A DNA stretch of 64,000 nt from contig CH003025.1 in assembly GCA_000149265.1 (NCBI GenBank), positions 563,290 through 627,289 of the forward strand, read 5' to 3'. The notes beneath the pieces are model-generated. The model was not told where the DNA came from. It worked only from the letters and a program-made list of their open reading frames with translations, and searched no databases. A program made the position numbers and the translations under genes. This stretch comes from Ciona savignyi (lineage: Eukaryota; Chordata; Ascidiacea; Phlebobranchia; Cionidae). Each line of letters begins with the position of its first letter. Positions within the stretch are counted from its first letter, which is position 1. Positions 1 through 10,388 of the stretch are shown here, in pieces.

Positions 1-644
1 ACACATATTAGGTTTACAGGTACAGATATTACTAAATTGGGCAGAGCAGTACTGATATCTACACTTTTTATTGGGGCTGCTTAGGCTAGATAGCAAACTA
101 AAAACCGCCAATTAAATCACTAAAAATAAAGAAAATCCTATATATAATTAATATATTAATCAATATATACTACATAACTCAAGCCTACAATTTTTTTAAA
201 TAACAAATCCATCGTTAATACCTAAAAACTATTTTAAAAGTTTTAATACTGCTTCGCGACTACATATTAGCCGTATTATAAGATTAGCGAATGAAGCGCT
301 AAGCCCGTAATCTGTATTACCAGATTATAATACAGGCCGCTTCGAAGCGCTAAGATTTCCTAACCTAGACGCTTCATTGCGGCTAAGTTTTGACGAATGG
401 GGTGAAAATGCATTACATTATGAATAATATATTAGTATTCAAATTGATTTTATGGTTGAAAAACCTCAAAGCTTTTCAAATTCAAACTGCAAATTTTGCA
501 ACGTCATGTTTTAAGTCGGCCGGAAAACCCAATCGCAGAAATGTTATGGGATCAAACGGGCAGCTGGAGCGTTTCAAATACGTCCAGTAACCTGTCAGAG
601 TTGATCTGCGATAAACCGTGTTTACGACGAATGCTGCTGTGCAC

Positions 645-733
645 ATTATGGTACTTTTTGGATTGTGAACACTGCACATTATGGTACTTTTTGGATTGTG
701 ACCACTGCACATTATGGTATTTTTCGGATTGTT
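645..733. repeat. 33-bp tandem repeat, about 2.7 copies
   Basis: The word CACATTATGGTACTTTTTGG recurs at about 650, 683 and 716 with a 33-bp period and few changes. Because 33 is a multiple of three, both strands stay open through it, which explains the overlapping open frames here. I do not regard it as coding. Confidence 0.85.
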
Positions 734-1097
734 CATTCTGTTATCTCCTCATGATATCATTGACACTTAATGCAGATGTTTCCATCTATACGTCATTATT
801 TGCTCCTATAAAAAATGTCTTATTGACGAGTCCATTATCGGTTCGAAAGTAATCCCGTTAAAAAAATTAAACAATTAGCCTTGTTTTTTATTTGTTACCG
901 GGCCAAGTTTTGAAAACACGATGTCCTAATACCTATTTGTATATGATTCGTTCTATGTCTTGGTCGCGTTATCCATTTGGCTACACGAACGCACGATTGC
1001 CTATGTGTAACCACGGTCGTTGTGCTAGTTTTACCTGCATAAAACACCCAAATTATAACGTTACAGCCTCCTCGAGGCTGTAATGTAAAAGGAGTGG

Positions 1098-1445
1098 CGT
1101 ATATACAAACCACCTTGCTTTTATGTTCATCTTCTTGTGGGCGTTATTTACCAATTTTAAATTATTTGTTTTTACATACTATCGGCGGTGGCCCTGGGCT
1201 TTAACAGACTGCCGTTCAATAATAATCAGAAACTCAAATTTACCCTTTCGCCACTTATTCCTTTATAATAATATAGTAAGAGAAAAAACGCAGGACAGTT
1301 ATCGTATCAAAAATTGTAAAATTATCCCGCGAATACATAAAGGGATGTTACGACCAAAATAATCGTCGGATTATAACACCCACCGCTAGGTTGCCGGAGG
1401 AATTTTAGTGTGGTGTATATGTTAGTGACCCCCATTCAGTTATAG
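1098..1445. repeat. Dispersed repeat, copy 1 (mate at 7525-7925)
   Basis: Shared words with 7525-7925 include AATTTTAAATTATTTGTTTT, CCGTTCAATAATAATCAGAAA, AATTATCCCGCGAAT and GTGTATATGTTAGT in the same order. The last third resembles the reverse complement of the SINE tail. The two copies differ by many substitutions and indels, so the family is old. Confidence 0.75.
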
Positions 1446-1608
1446 TAGAATCCATCTATCTACTTGAGAAAACTGAGTTAGAGGTTTTTCCAAATGTTTA
1501 GTTGCTATTTCCTATTGGACCAAGGGCGTGTACTTTAAACTACGGTTCAAACCATTAAGGAAAAATTAAATCTATTTTTTTCTTAGCTTTATGGTGCATA
1601 GCGATTTT

Positions 1609-1775
1609 ATTGTTCTTTTCGAGTATTTCCAGTTTCTCAGTAGTTATTTCAAAACATCGCATGGTTAACTACCATTTTGCCTGGCTTGATATAATAATCT
1701 GAAAATAATCATTTGATTCCTTCCTCCCAGTCGCTTCCCGTGCATTATACTTGATTGCTCATATTTGAAATTAGC
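1609..1775. repeat. Direct repeat, copy 1 (mate at 2830-3005)
   Basis: About 170 bp are shared with 2830-3005, including TATTTCCAGTTTCTCAG, CATTTTGCCTGGCTTG and AATAATCATTTGATTCCTTC in the same order and orientation 1.2 kb apart. No coding frame is kept in both copies. Confidence 0.75.
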
Positions 1776-2829
1776 CTAACCGCCTTTTTACTTCTTTCCC
1801 GTTTTATGGTGCATTGCGATTCCATTAAAATGATATGGTAGGATATTTAAGTTTAACGCATTAACCGAACATAAATGCGTAGTGAAAATGCAGATGGCGG
1901 AGCAAACACGATAAACCTCAATGCATTCATACTCTTCTTAAAAACCATGTAGGCTATGCTGACAGAAATATTTTACCCATCGCAATACAGTCCAACATAC
2001 GGTAAAGCATTAGCTAATGTAAAAAGACTATATCCGAATCTCGCATTGCCATAGACTGTAATTGAACTTATAATACAACTTTACAACAAGGAATTTATTA
2101 CGACGCACGCGATCTCAAATCTATAAATGCGGGGTAGTTTGCAAACAAACAGCAAAGCAACAACACAAATGGAAGGATAAACTCGCAACAACCATTGCTG
2201 GAATAATGTTTAGGCTATATGAGATTACCATCTGTACTGTTGAAACCAGATTAAGATCTTTTTAAATAAAATTGAACAGCCATGTAATCGTAACCAAACC
2301 ACAATGATCAACCTTTTGAGTTTGTTTTCGTTAGCTGGAATTGTGTTTTTGTAACAGCTCGACTAAAAAAACGTTTTGCTGTTATTATTTTTGCCCGTGC
2401 ATTGCGTGAAGTTTTATTAATATAAACACAACCGCCCATGCCGCCCGTAAGTTTCGATCCTCAACCTTTTGGGGTAATTCCTGCTGTCACATACTTTTTT
2501 AGTTACTTTGGTTTTATATTATTGCATTAATGTATCTTTCTTTATAACATACTTTTGATAGGTTTCTTAAATACGATTTTTGTTGTTTTCACTATATGGA
2601 GAGAACATCAAATAACTTGTGGCCAAACAATGGATGAGGTTGTTTCTTTTTATATCCGCTTTTTCTTTACAGCATTGTGTTTTGGTTACTCTTACGAATG
2701 CGTACAGTAAAAGGGCAGCGGTTACATGTGGAGTTGATTACTCTTTCCGATAGGGCCTGATATAAAAACCCTTGAATAATACGATAATCGCGCGATTTAG
2801 GAAAATTACACAAAACACGACACAGGCCA

Positions 2830-3005
2830 ATTTTATTGTTCTTTATAAGTATTTCCAGTTTCTCAGCAGTTATTTTAAAGCAAGGCATGGTCATGAAGTT
2901 CCATTTTGCCTGGCTTGCTATAATAATTAGGAAATAATCATTTGATTCCTTCCTCCCAGACACTTTATATATAACCATGCATTATACTTGACTGCGCATG
3001 TTTAA
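2830..3005. repeat. Direct repeat, copy 2 (mate at 1609-1775)
   Basis: This is the second copy of the ~170-bp direct repeat. It differs by scattered substitutions and a short insertion near 2970. It lies about 300 bp upstream of the small cysteine-rich peptide gene. Confidence 0.75.
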
Positions 3006-3303
3006 AGTAACCATCTTTCGAGATCGCAGTATTTAAGCTTAGCCTCGTCCCAGATTGTTTAAACAATCCTACTTATCGGACCCCTGGGTTTCCAGATTAA
3101 TGCAGATGTGTGTAAAGTTAGAACAAATTCAAGTGTCGTTTTAATTAGGTGTCTAACTCGTATAAAGTTCAGGAAAATCTTGTGAATGAAACACTGAGCA
3201 CTTACTAATCAATTTTTATCCTTACTTACGTTATGCATGTCGATTGATCTTTACCTTGTTTTAAAAACGATTGTATCTACAGCAGGTATAAGCTCGAAAC
3301 AAA

Positions 3304-3764
3304 ATGAAGGCTATACTTTTTGTAGTGCTACTTTTCTGCGCTCATCTTGAGGTCGCTTTTGGGTGTAAGTTTGCATTTGACTGACTAAAAGCTTTTTTTT
3401 ATTAATAATTGACATTATACATTGCAGTTGGATTTCAATGCAATGCACCAGAGTTCTACTGTGTAGATGGAATGCTGAAGCCTGGTTACAAAGGAACCTG
3501 CTATAACCCTCAAATGTATTGTTATTGTAAGTTTTTATATAATAGCGCACATAGTTTACTGGAAAATCTTTTTGGCCGTTGTCTGCAACATCCTTAAGAA
3601 TAATCTGCACATTTTGGTCCCTCATAATAGCTAATCTCTCTGAGACTGTTGGATGAAAATGCGAACTTGTGTCGCTGAGTAAATCGCATAACGCCGTATA
3701 ATTGTACAGTGTTGTTTTGTCATATTATTTCAATATTTTAATTTCTTCAGGGGTTGCGTTTTGA
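3304..3764 (+). CDS. Small secreted cysteine-rich peptide (57 aa, 3 exons)
   Basis: Exons are 3304-3364, 3428-3526 and 3751-3764. Both introns are phase 1 with good signals (GTAAGT donors; TTGCAG and TTCAG acceptors). The joined frame is 58 codons including the stop. Residues 1-20 form a signal peptide (MKAILFVVLLFCAHLEVAFG). The mature part has four cysteines in the symmetric pattern C-x6-C-x12-C-x6-C, many aromatic residues and a WVAF end, so two disulfides in an extracellular peptide are likely. I do not recognise the family. The size and architecture fit antimicrobial, venom-like or signalling peptides, but nothing visible chooses among them. The terminal four codons depend on the 3750 acceptor. 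A shorter reading that runs on into the second intron is possible but lacks its own support. Confidence 0.65.
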
Positions 3765-4725
3765 AAAGCTTAGCAAGATGAAGCAACAGCTGCACCAGGA
3801 TTTAAATAAACAAATCCAAAACATTTCTTGTCGTCGTTACGCCACAATACGTCAGTGTTACATCAAGAACAGGCATAGCAAGATATGTTACCTAAATCTG
3901 TCGCTGACCTATGCTACTGCATTTAAAGTACGCTAATTATAGCATGATACAGCTCGAAATCAGCAAATATAAAGCGTTCAATATTTAAATAATCTAAGTA
4001 TATATGTCTCCCTTTGTAAACGGCACACTTTTTACCCAAAAATTAGAGTTTGCACCACAAAAATAATCAATACACATTTTCATGTTCTGTAAAATACAGA
4101 CAAAACAAAGTCCTGCCTACGTTCCGTAAAAACTCTACAAATGCCAAACTTCTAAAGCTGTTGTGCGCCACTTAATTCTTGTGCCGAAGAAGGGTGTACC
4201 TCAAATTAAATTCTGTCTGCATAGAGGTCCAATTAAAATATAATGTTTTGTTTTTACCGGCCTTAGTTTCAAAATAATAATGGGTTCGTTTCTAAGTCTG
4301 TTTTTGTTGCGTAAGTATATGTATTGATTACGTTAACCATACGGACACACGACCGTACTGGAATATTGCTGTTCGAAGTTGTTACACGTTTCGACTGACC
4401 AGATAGCCGATTGGTGGCGCTAACGAGTCACACATGGCGCTAACCACTCACACTCTTTTTCTTTACGGGCATAATTATGTCCATATGTATATCCGCAAAG
4501 AAGACAAAATAGTTCTTAAATTCGGGAGTCAAGCTAAAACTGTTTTGTCCAATCGGGTTGCCAGATCTGTTGCAGTATGAGCTATATTTGTTATTACTTC
4601 GATGCGATTTCCTTAGAGATTAACACGTTAGGTGTAGGTCCACGAATAATACTATGGTTTTTTAATGCGTACATAAATGGAACTACATACATAAGTTAAA
4701 AACAAACATTGTTATGACACGAAGG

Positions 4726-4938
4726 CTACATCAGGGCAAACGATGGTGCAATAGAAAATATGCCGGAAACCATATTGGATATTAATTTGAAATTCGACTT
4801 GCCGTCAAACGACAGGGCCAGGGTTTGATGAGTATGAACAATTCCGGATGCTGAAAAATCACAAACGCTGCTGTAAGGTAAGTTATCGTACTGGTGCATC
4901 GGTTGTTCTAAATGGAATGATTTGCCTGGCATATCCAT
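4726..4938 (-). CDS. Unassigned open frame, possible terminal exon
   Basis: The minus strand is open for 70 codons with base composition richer in GC than its surroundings. A strong acceptor-like TGATTTTTCAG lies inside it, after which the frame reads ASGIVHTHQTLALSFDGK and runs to a stop at 4726. It could be the last exon of a gene whose other exons I cannot find, or a relic. It lies just upstream of repeat R. No family is recognised. Confidence 0.2.
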   Translation of the reverse strand: MDMPGKSFHLEQPMHQYDNLPYSSVCDFSASGIVHTHQTLALSFDGKSNFKLISNMVSGIFSIAPSFALM

Positions 4939-4957
4939 AATTTACCTACAAGGCTAT

Positions 4958-5420
4958 AGATGGCGTATAACCAATTAAGACCTCTATGAACGGCAGGATG
5001 TGACGAGTGGTACCCTCCATGAGTCATTGTTTTTAAACGAGTGTTTTGCTGAGTAACAATGGTGGTGATTCCCCAATGTTTGTTTGGCTGAAAGCAGCAT
5101 GTGCTAGGCTGCGCGCCGGTGTTCTCGTTTAGCTGTAAAGTTTTGTAATCGTGGAGCAGTGCTTTGTAAAATAAAGGTGTTGAATGTGCATCTGCTAGCT
5201 GTTTTGTTGGAAAAAAGTTGCCGATGTACGAAGGGGTATGGGCTCAAAATTTTTAAACAAAATTTTGTAGGGTTTTGAGTTTAGGTTGCAGATCCAAGCT
5301 TCAATTTTAAATTGTGAAAAAATCTAAGACTTCCTATGTCAGGATTTTAAGTGACAGTCGTTTTTGTGAGGTCAGTTTGCATTAGAGAGATAGGGAAAAT
5401 AATTAGTTGAACGCCTCCTA
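4958..5420. repeat. Repeat R, copy 1 (463 bp)
   Basis: It begins AGATGGCGTATAACC and ends GAACGCCTCCTA. A copy of the same length lies at 6233-6695; the one difference I noticed is A versus G near 5350/6625. An old, diverged copy lies at 25936-26165. The ends are not the TG...CA of typical LTRs. It contains TGTAAAATAAAGGTG, a polyadenylation-like word, near its middle. Confidence 0.9.
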
Positions 5421-6232
5421 AATGAAAAACGGGCTATTTTGAATTTTTTGCCAAAATCTCCAAATTTATAGAAATTTGAGTGTGGATAAATGTTACTAGT
5501 CAACTGTTTGTCTAAAATCTTACACTTAATTACTTATGCTAATTAGCAAAGTAATTAATTAGTCATTTTTTCTCATTTTTGGTTATTTTCACTCCGGTAG
5601 AGGGTCGTTCGGATATTTTTTCAAGAACCTAACTTCGAATGGCTTTTATAAATACCAGACAATCTTTCGATACAGACTGTTAATCCGATTTCTGATATAG
5701 GACTGAAAAATGTACTCCTCTTGGTATCCACATGTGTACCTTTTTTTCATATTTTTCAATTTTTGGGCAGGTGTGAAGGCCTAGATGTGTTGTTGGACAC
5801 TTATGCATACAGAAGATATAAAAACTTACCAATCCTAACCATCCTTGATTGTCAAACATTGGTGAAAGAAGTGGAGGCGGACAAAATGTGGTCATACGAG
5901 GCTCAAAGGTGACATTGGGTGTGTTTTTTTACTCAAAAACAACTATTTGTACCCTGGTTATGGACTTTAAACCTTTCAAATTACAGTGAAAAAATGTGCT
6001 GAAACTTGTGGAACATCAAGCAGTGAATTTTAATGTGTACGAAGAGTTTCAGTCATCACCAGTGACACTGTCGCCAAATGAAATCTACAGAATGACCACC
6101 CTTCAGTCGAAGGCCTGTAATAGCCGAAGCAGTCAACCGAAACGGGTTAAAATTTGGACCGGAGTCTCACAGAATGACCTCTACTAGTAAGTTCAAACAG
6201 TTTAAACCAAACTGGAACGGTCACCGTTTCCA
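5421..6232. other. Spacer between the two R repeats, with possible decayed exons
   Basis: The segment holds two exon-like pieces. One is open at about 5771-5911, followed by AG|GTGACA. The other follows an acceptor (ATTACAG at about 5985) and reads VKKCAETCGTSSSEF then stop, which resembles the end of an ShK-type cysteine domain. The phases of the two do not join in the open frame. I read this as a possible relic, not a gene. Confidence 0.3.
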
Positions 6233-6695
6233 AGATGGCGTATAACCAATTAAGACCTCTATGAACGGCAGGATGTGACGAGTGGTACCCTCCATGAGTC
6301 ATTGTTTTTAAACGAGTGTTTTGCTGAGTAACAATGGTGGTGATTCCCCAATGTTTGTTTGGCTGAAAGCAGCATGTGCTAGGCTGCGCGCCGGTGTTCT
6401 CGTTTAGCTGTAAAGTTTTGTAATCGTGGAGCAGTGCTTTGTAAAATAAAGGTGTTGAATGTGCATCTGCTAGCTGTTTTGTTGGAAAAAAGTTGCCGAT
6501 GTACGAAGGGGTATGGGCTCAAAATTTTTAAACAAAATTTTGTAGGGTTTTGAGTTTAGGTTGCAGATCCAAGCTTCAATTTTAAATTGTGAAAAAATCT
6601 AAGACTTCCTATGTCAGGATTTTGAGTGACAGTCGTTTTTGTGAGGTCAGTTTGCATTAGAGAGATAGGGAAAATAATTAGTTGAACGCCTCCTA
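6233..6695. repeat. Repeat R, copy 2 (463 bp)
   Basis: This is the near-identical mate of 4958-5420, in direct orientation with 812 bp between them. The identity points to a recent duplication, gene conversion, or a pair of terminal repeats of a nonautonomous element. Confidence 0.9.
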
Positions 6696-7440
6696 TATAC
6701 GCAAGGCCAAACCTTTCTAATCGAAAGGTTTTTTGACCAAACTAGCTGATGGCTTAAAATATTTTTTACAGCCGACTGTGTTAAACTGTAAACTGGAAAA
6801 AACATCTTAATCAAATACAACGCGTATCGTAATAATTCATGTAACATGACGGCTATAAGTTATTTACCCATGTAATATTGCTGCGTTCCAAATAACTGGC
6901 ATAAACGAGGATATTCTGTCTAGAATATCCTGCGATCAATAGGATAGAAGGTAATTTAAATACGCCTTGTTGAGGAAATCTGAACTCCGTATACTACTCT
7001 GCGATGTACAATCAATCATTTTCAAATTCTCACATTGGGAATAGTAAGCAACATATAGTTTTATTAAAGTTTTTGCTTTAAAAAAACAAAGTACCGTTTT
7101 AAATCTATGGCGACTTAACCACCCAGTAAACCTCTGCTCAACCTATTAAATAATTAAGTTTATTCCCGAAGGTAGACTTGTGTTAGCTTTACCGTCAGAT
7201 TGCCGAAGGTATTGCATTCTTTGTTTTTTTTATAAATGACAGATAAATCTAGGATAACCGTCCGACGGTCAGCTCAAATAGTGGGAGATAACACCGAACA
7301 ATGGATTTTTAACAAGTAAAACGAATAATGTATGCCATTGTATGGGGTTGCACACTAGGCTCATATCTCCAATTAACGTTGTATTGGTGTAACGTACATC
7401 TACTGTATTTTTTGTGTGAGAAAACAATAAATGCAGCAAC
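6696..7440. other. Intergenic, no gene seen
   Basis: AT-rich sequence with only short, unsupported open frames. I see no repeat in it that recurs elsewhere in the window. Confidence 0.5.
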
Positions 7441-7444
7441 TTCC

Positions 7445-7528
7445 GCATGCTTTCGTGGCGGCCCAGCAAAGTCTCGCTGCTCCCCAGGGCGCCGCGGCGC
7501 CCAGTTTGGGAACCGCTGGGCTAGTGTA
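7445..7528. mobile_element. GC-rich hAT-like terminal fragment
   Basis: The GC-rich block ends in CCCAGTTTGGGAACCGCTGG, the form typical of hAT transposon ends of the CAGTGGTTCTCAAACT type read in reverse. It abuts the dispersed repeat at 7525, which at its other copy (1098) lacks this block, consistent with an insertion. The partner end was not found. Confidence 0.45.
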
Positions 7529-7925
7529 TACAAAACCACCTTGCTTGCATGTTTAGTTCCATGGGAAAGTTTCCGATTTTAAATTATTTGTTTTAGCTGA
7601 TGTTCTTTGCTGGGCCAGGACACTTTACCATTTTTACAGACTATTACGGTCTTAGGCTTTAAACAGACTATACCGTTCAATAATAATCAGAAAATGGTAA
7701 ATTAACCTTTCTCCGCTTTATTTCTTTATAATGATATAGTAAGAGATTCATCCCATGAATGAAAAAAGCAGGAGAGTTATCGCATCGAAAATTTTTAAAT
7801 TATCCCGCGAATGCGTAAAGGGGGGTTACGACCAGATTAATCGTCAGATTACCTCATACCTATACCGCTAGGTTACCGGAGCAGTTTAGTGTGCTGTATA
7901 TGTTAGTATCCTTTATTCAGTTTCG
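7525..7925. repeat. Dispersed repeat, copy 2 (mate at 1098-1445)
   Basis: Second copy of the repeat described at 1098-1445, somewhat longer through small insertions (for example near 7750). It ends in SINE-tail-like sequence on the minus strand. Confidence 0.75.
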
Positions 7926-8029
7926 ACTGACGTTATACGTTTGGCGTGGATCAGGAACAAATTTGTTAGAAGTAAAGTAATAGTTGTTAGTCCGCTGTGT
8001 ATACTTTACGTTTAAGCTATTCCTAAAAA

Positions 8030-8375
8030 ATGGAGGATTTACACCACAAATTTGTTCCTTATATTTGCGATGCTAACAAAGCAGTTGAATTCAAACTCGT
8101 TAAAAGTCGGAATGATTTAAAAAACGAAGACAGCTTTTTCATTCCAGTTACATCAAAATATTTGGTGAAAAGAAACAAATCTTCTTTCTACGTATATACC
8201 CTACACTTCCAGTAAATTACACATAGACACACAACTTTTATATGAAAAAAATGATCCAGCCAATTTTGATGGTGTAACAGGCAGATGATGTGATGAAAAG
8301 CATTGAGAAGGTTCTGCCAAGACAGATTTTTACAAATGTTGACGACTTTTTAATGCATTTGGAAAAGGATAGAAT
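8030..8375 (+). pseudogene. HAT1 (histone acetyltransferase 1) fragment, decayed
   Basis: The first frame, from an ATG at 8030, reads CDANKAVEFKLVKSRNDL and then ESFF-like sequence, matching the N-terminal domain of type B histone acetyltransferase HAT1 (human NTNTAIELKLVRFPEDL region). At about 8145 the similarity moves to the +1 frame, where IFGEK- and ADDVMKSIEKVLP-like segments and a NVDDFLMHLEK segment follow in HAT1 order, with in-frame stops near 8219 and 8275. The piece has no introns, covers roughly the first 110-120 residues of the family and stops where a SINE begins. A processed, truncated pseudogene is the simplest reading. HAT1 proper acetylates newly made histone H4, and this copy cannot. 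Confidence 0.75.
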
Positions 8376-8600
8376 ATGATGTTAATGTTTATCCCCGTGA
8401 ATGGAAAAACCAAGGGGGGTTAACACATGGGCAATCGTCAGATCACCTCGCGCCAACCATCCGGTTACCGGAGATATTGTAGTGTGCTGTATATGATAGA
8501 CAAGTTCCTTCAATTTGGTAGAACCTATTAATCCGCTGGGCTCATGCAATGTCCGTAAAGTACCTTGCCCAAGGACACAACCGACTAGCTAGCTACCAGT
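8376..8600 (-). mobile_element. tRNA-derived SINE, minus orientation, truncated
   Basis: Reverse-complement SINE sequence, running from the tail (TTATCCCCGTGAATGG, GGTTAACACATGGGC) to the tRNA-like head region (CCTTGCCCAAGGACACAACC). It abuts the HAT1 fragment on one side and a plus-oriented SINE tail on the other. Confidence 0.75.
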
Positions 8601-8735
8601 TTTCTCACCGGTGGGCGCGAGGAGTTCCGACAGTGGGCGCGATGTGATCTGACGATTGCCCGTGTGTTAACCCCCTTGGTTTTCCCATTCACGGAAATAA
8701 ACATGAATATCCTATCCTATCCTAATTATTCGCCG
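8601..8735 (+). mobile_element. tRNA-derived SINE tail, plus orientation
   Basis: Only the 3' half of the SINE is present: GATCTGACGATTGCCCGTGTG, CCCCCTTGGTTTTCCCATTC, then TATCCTATCC. Its junction with the minus-oriented SINE makes a head-to-head chimera. Confidence 0.75.
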
Positions 8736-8989
8736 ATAAAACGGATTTTAGAACATTGCAAACGAACGAGACATTGCAAACCGCATGCATGCGTGTTACA
8801 ATATTTACAGGAAATTAATCAGGTTTTCTATATCGTATTCTGTCTATTCGACGCGTTACGTCATAACTCATGCGATTATAAGAAAAAACACTGTCACAAT
8901 ATTACATCGGCAAAAGACGGAGAATAAACAGGGAGATTGACAATTCAGATTTCTGTTGGTTACAAATAAAAAAACTGTTCGCAGAAAAC

Positions 8990-9098
8990 GGGGGTAGGTT
9001 AAATGAGGTGCCCACAAGTTATATTTTCAAACTTAAGCAAAATTAGATTCATTCTAGGCTAGCGTATACAGAATCAACTTAGGTAGACTACAGCATTT
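8990..9098 (+). promoter_or_regulatory. Relic third copy of the lectin-pair upstream region
   Basis: Words such as TTCATTCTAGGCTAGCG, TACAGAATCAAC and TAGGTAGACTACAGC match, in order, the sequence just upstream of the two lectin-like genes (10260-10360, and 17330-17420 on the minus strand). The signal-peptide exon that should follow is not present: transposon sequence begins at about 9099. Confidence 0.5.
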
Positions 9099-9925
9099 AT
9101 AGCAGTGCTTCTCAAATGGTGCGCCACAGCAGTTAGCTTGGTGCGCCCCACTTGCATTTCGTAAATTGACGACAGAGTGTGCATATACAGTAGAACCCCG
9201 CTTACCTGACCACCCACGGGACCGTGATCAAGCGGTCGCGTTAGCGGGGTGGTCGTGTTAGTGAATTTTGATTTGGAGCAAGTTGTCGTAATATGCAGCT
9301 TGAACGTCTGCATTTTTACTAATTTTTTACCAAATGCCATTATTTTTATCAGATACTACAGAATGAATTTAATACTAAAGTTTATCTTGTAAGATTCAGT
9401 ACTGTTTGCCACATTTTCTTTCGTGTGCGCTCATTTATTCTTATTGTTTTGATCATAAAAGAAATTTCACCTTATTATTTTGGTAAAAAAGGCAATTATT
9501 TAGCACATGTGGTCACTTAAGCGGAGTCAAATTTGAAGTTTTGGACCAAAATATGGCGGTCCTGGTCTGGAAACCGGGGTGGTCGCGTTATTGAAACAGA
9601 ATACAATGCATTACCATAGTAAATTATTTGGGACCGCACTAAAGTGGTCTTGATAGTGAGGTGGTCGTGTTATCGAGGTGGTCTCTAAGCGGGGTTCCAC
9701 TGTATTATAAACCACTAATTGGTTAGTGTCTTATAGCTCGTTCTTTTTCAGTGTAACGTTAGATCTATATTAACTTTCGAAAAGCAAGAGAGCTAAAAAA
9801 ACAGTAATTTCGTTATGTGGAAAATTCGGTGATGAAATTATTTAAATAAACATTTTAATTCCCATATTTTTCCTAAATTTTATTTAACATATTGTTTTGA
9901 CTCCCCGTGCAAAGTGCGCCCGTTC
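9099..9925. mobile_element. hAT-like insertion remnant with a nested MITE
   Basis: The left side begins AGCAGTGCTTCTCAAATGG and continues GGTGCGCCCCACTTGC, a common hAT end pattern. Near 9905 the related CCCCGTGCAAAGTGCGCC appears, which may be the other end. The Tigger-like MITE 9188-9702 lies inside. No transposase is visible. Confidence 0.4.
9188..9702. mobile_element. Tigger/pogo-like MITE, copy 1
   Basis: It is flanked by TA on both sides. The terminal inverted repeats are CAGTAGAACCCCGCTTA and TAAGCGGGGTTCCACTG. Copies lie at 28241-28763 and 37706-38216. The open frame on its minus strand is only a by-product; no transposase motif is seen. TA target duplication and these ends suit the pogo/Tigger branch of Tc1-mariner. 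Confidence 0.85.
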
Positions 9926-10388
9926 GTTTCTTAATTGGTCTCGAGTGAGCCAACGACTTATTATATGTCGTTGGGTGAGCCACGAGGTCAAAATAATATT
10001 CTGCGTTACAAAGCTTTAGGTTTAGGTACAACATGATTTATGTTTATGTATTGATAATTGTATTATCCGTCACAATTCACGTAAAGGGTTCATTTTTACG
10101 TCAATAATGCTTACGGATCTGATTTACGGGAAAATATATTTTTACAGTTACAATGCCCGTTAAACTTATGAACTATGAACTCATTACAGCATGCATGCTA
10201 CCCTTAACTTTCCACGTACATTTTTACAACAGTGTGTAAGCAGAAAAAAGCGGGAAGTTACATGACGTGTTCAGTTAGATATCAAACTTAAATGAAATAA
10301 GTTTTATTCTAAGTTAGCGTTTACAGATTTAACATATATAGGTAGACAATTTGTAATTTTAAGTATTCTGCTTTGAGAAAAGTAAAAC

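Larger units (their letters stand above)
1..3300. other. Gene-poor stretch with dispersed repeats
   Basis: I see no supportable gene here. The short open frames lack family resemblance, splice signals or coding bias. Around 250-380 there are several copies of GAAGCGCTAAG-like words in alternating orientation. The stretch also holds the 33-bp tandem repeat and members of two dispersed repeat pairs listed separately. Confidence 0.6.

Noticed and set aside
482..852. Long overlapping frames on both strands with an 11-residue repeat
   Set aside because: They are produced by the 33-bp tandem repeat, whose length is a multiple of three.
5721..5912. Frame CEGLDVLLDTYAYRRYKN followed by AG|GTGACA, as a first exon of an ShK-like gene
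   Set aside because: The phase does not join the next exon-like piece in the same frame, and the alternative frame contains a stop. Kept only as a possible relic.
9074..9340. Minus-strand frame starting MAFGKKLVKMQTF, also at 28281 and 37588
   Set aside because: It recurs only because it lies in the Tigger-like MITE; the frame is not kept to the same end in the three copies and has no transposase motif.
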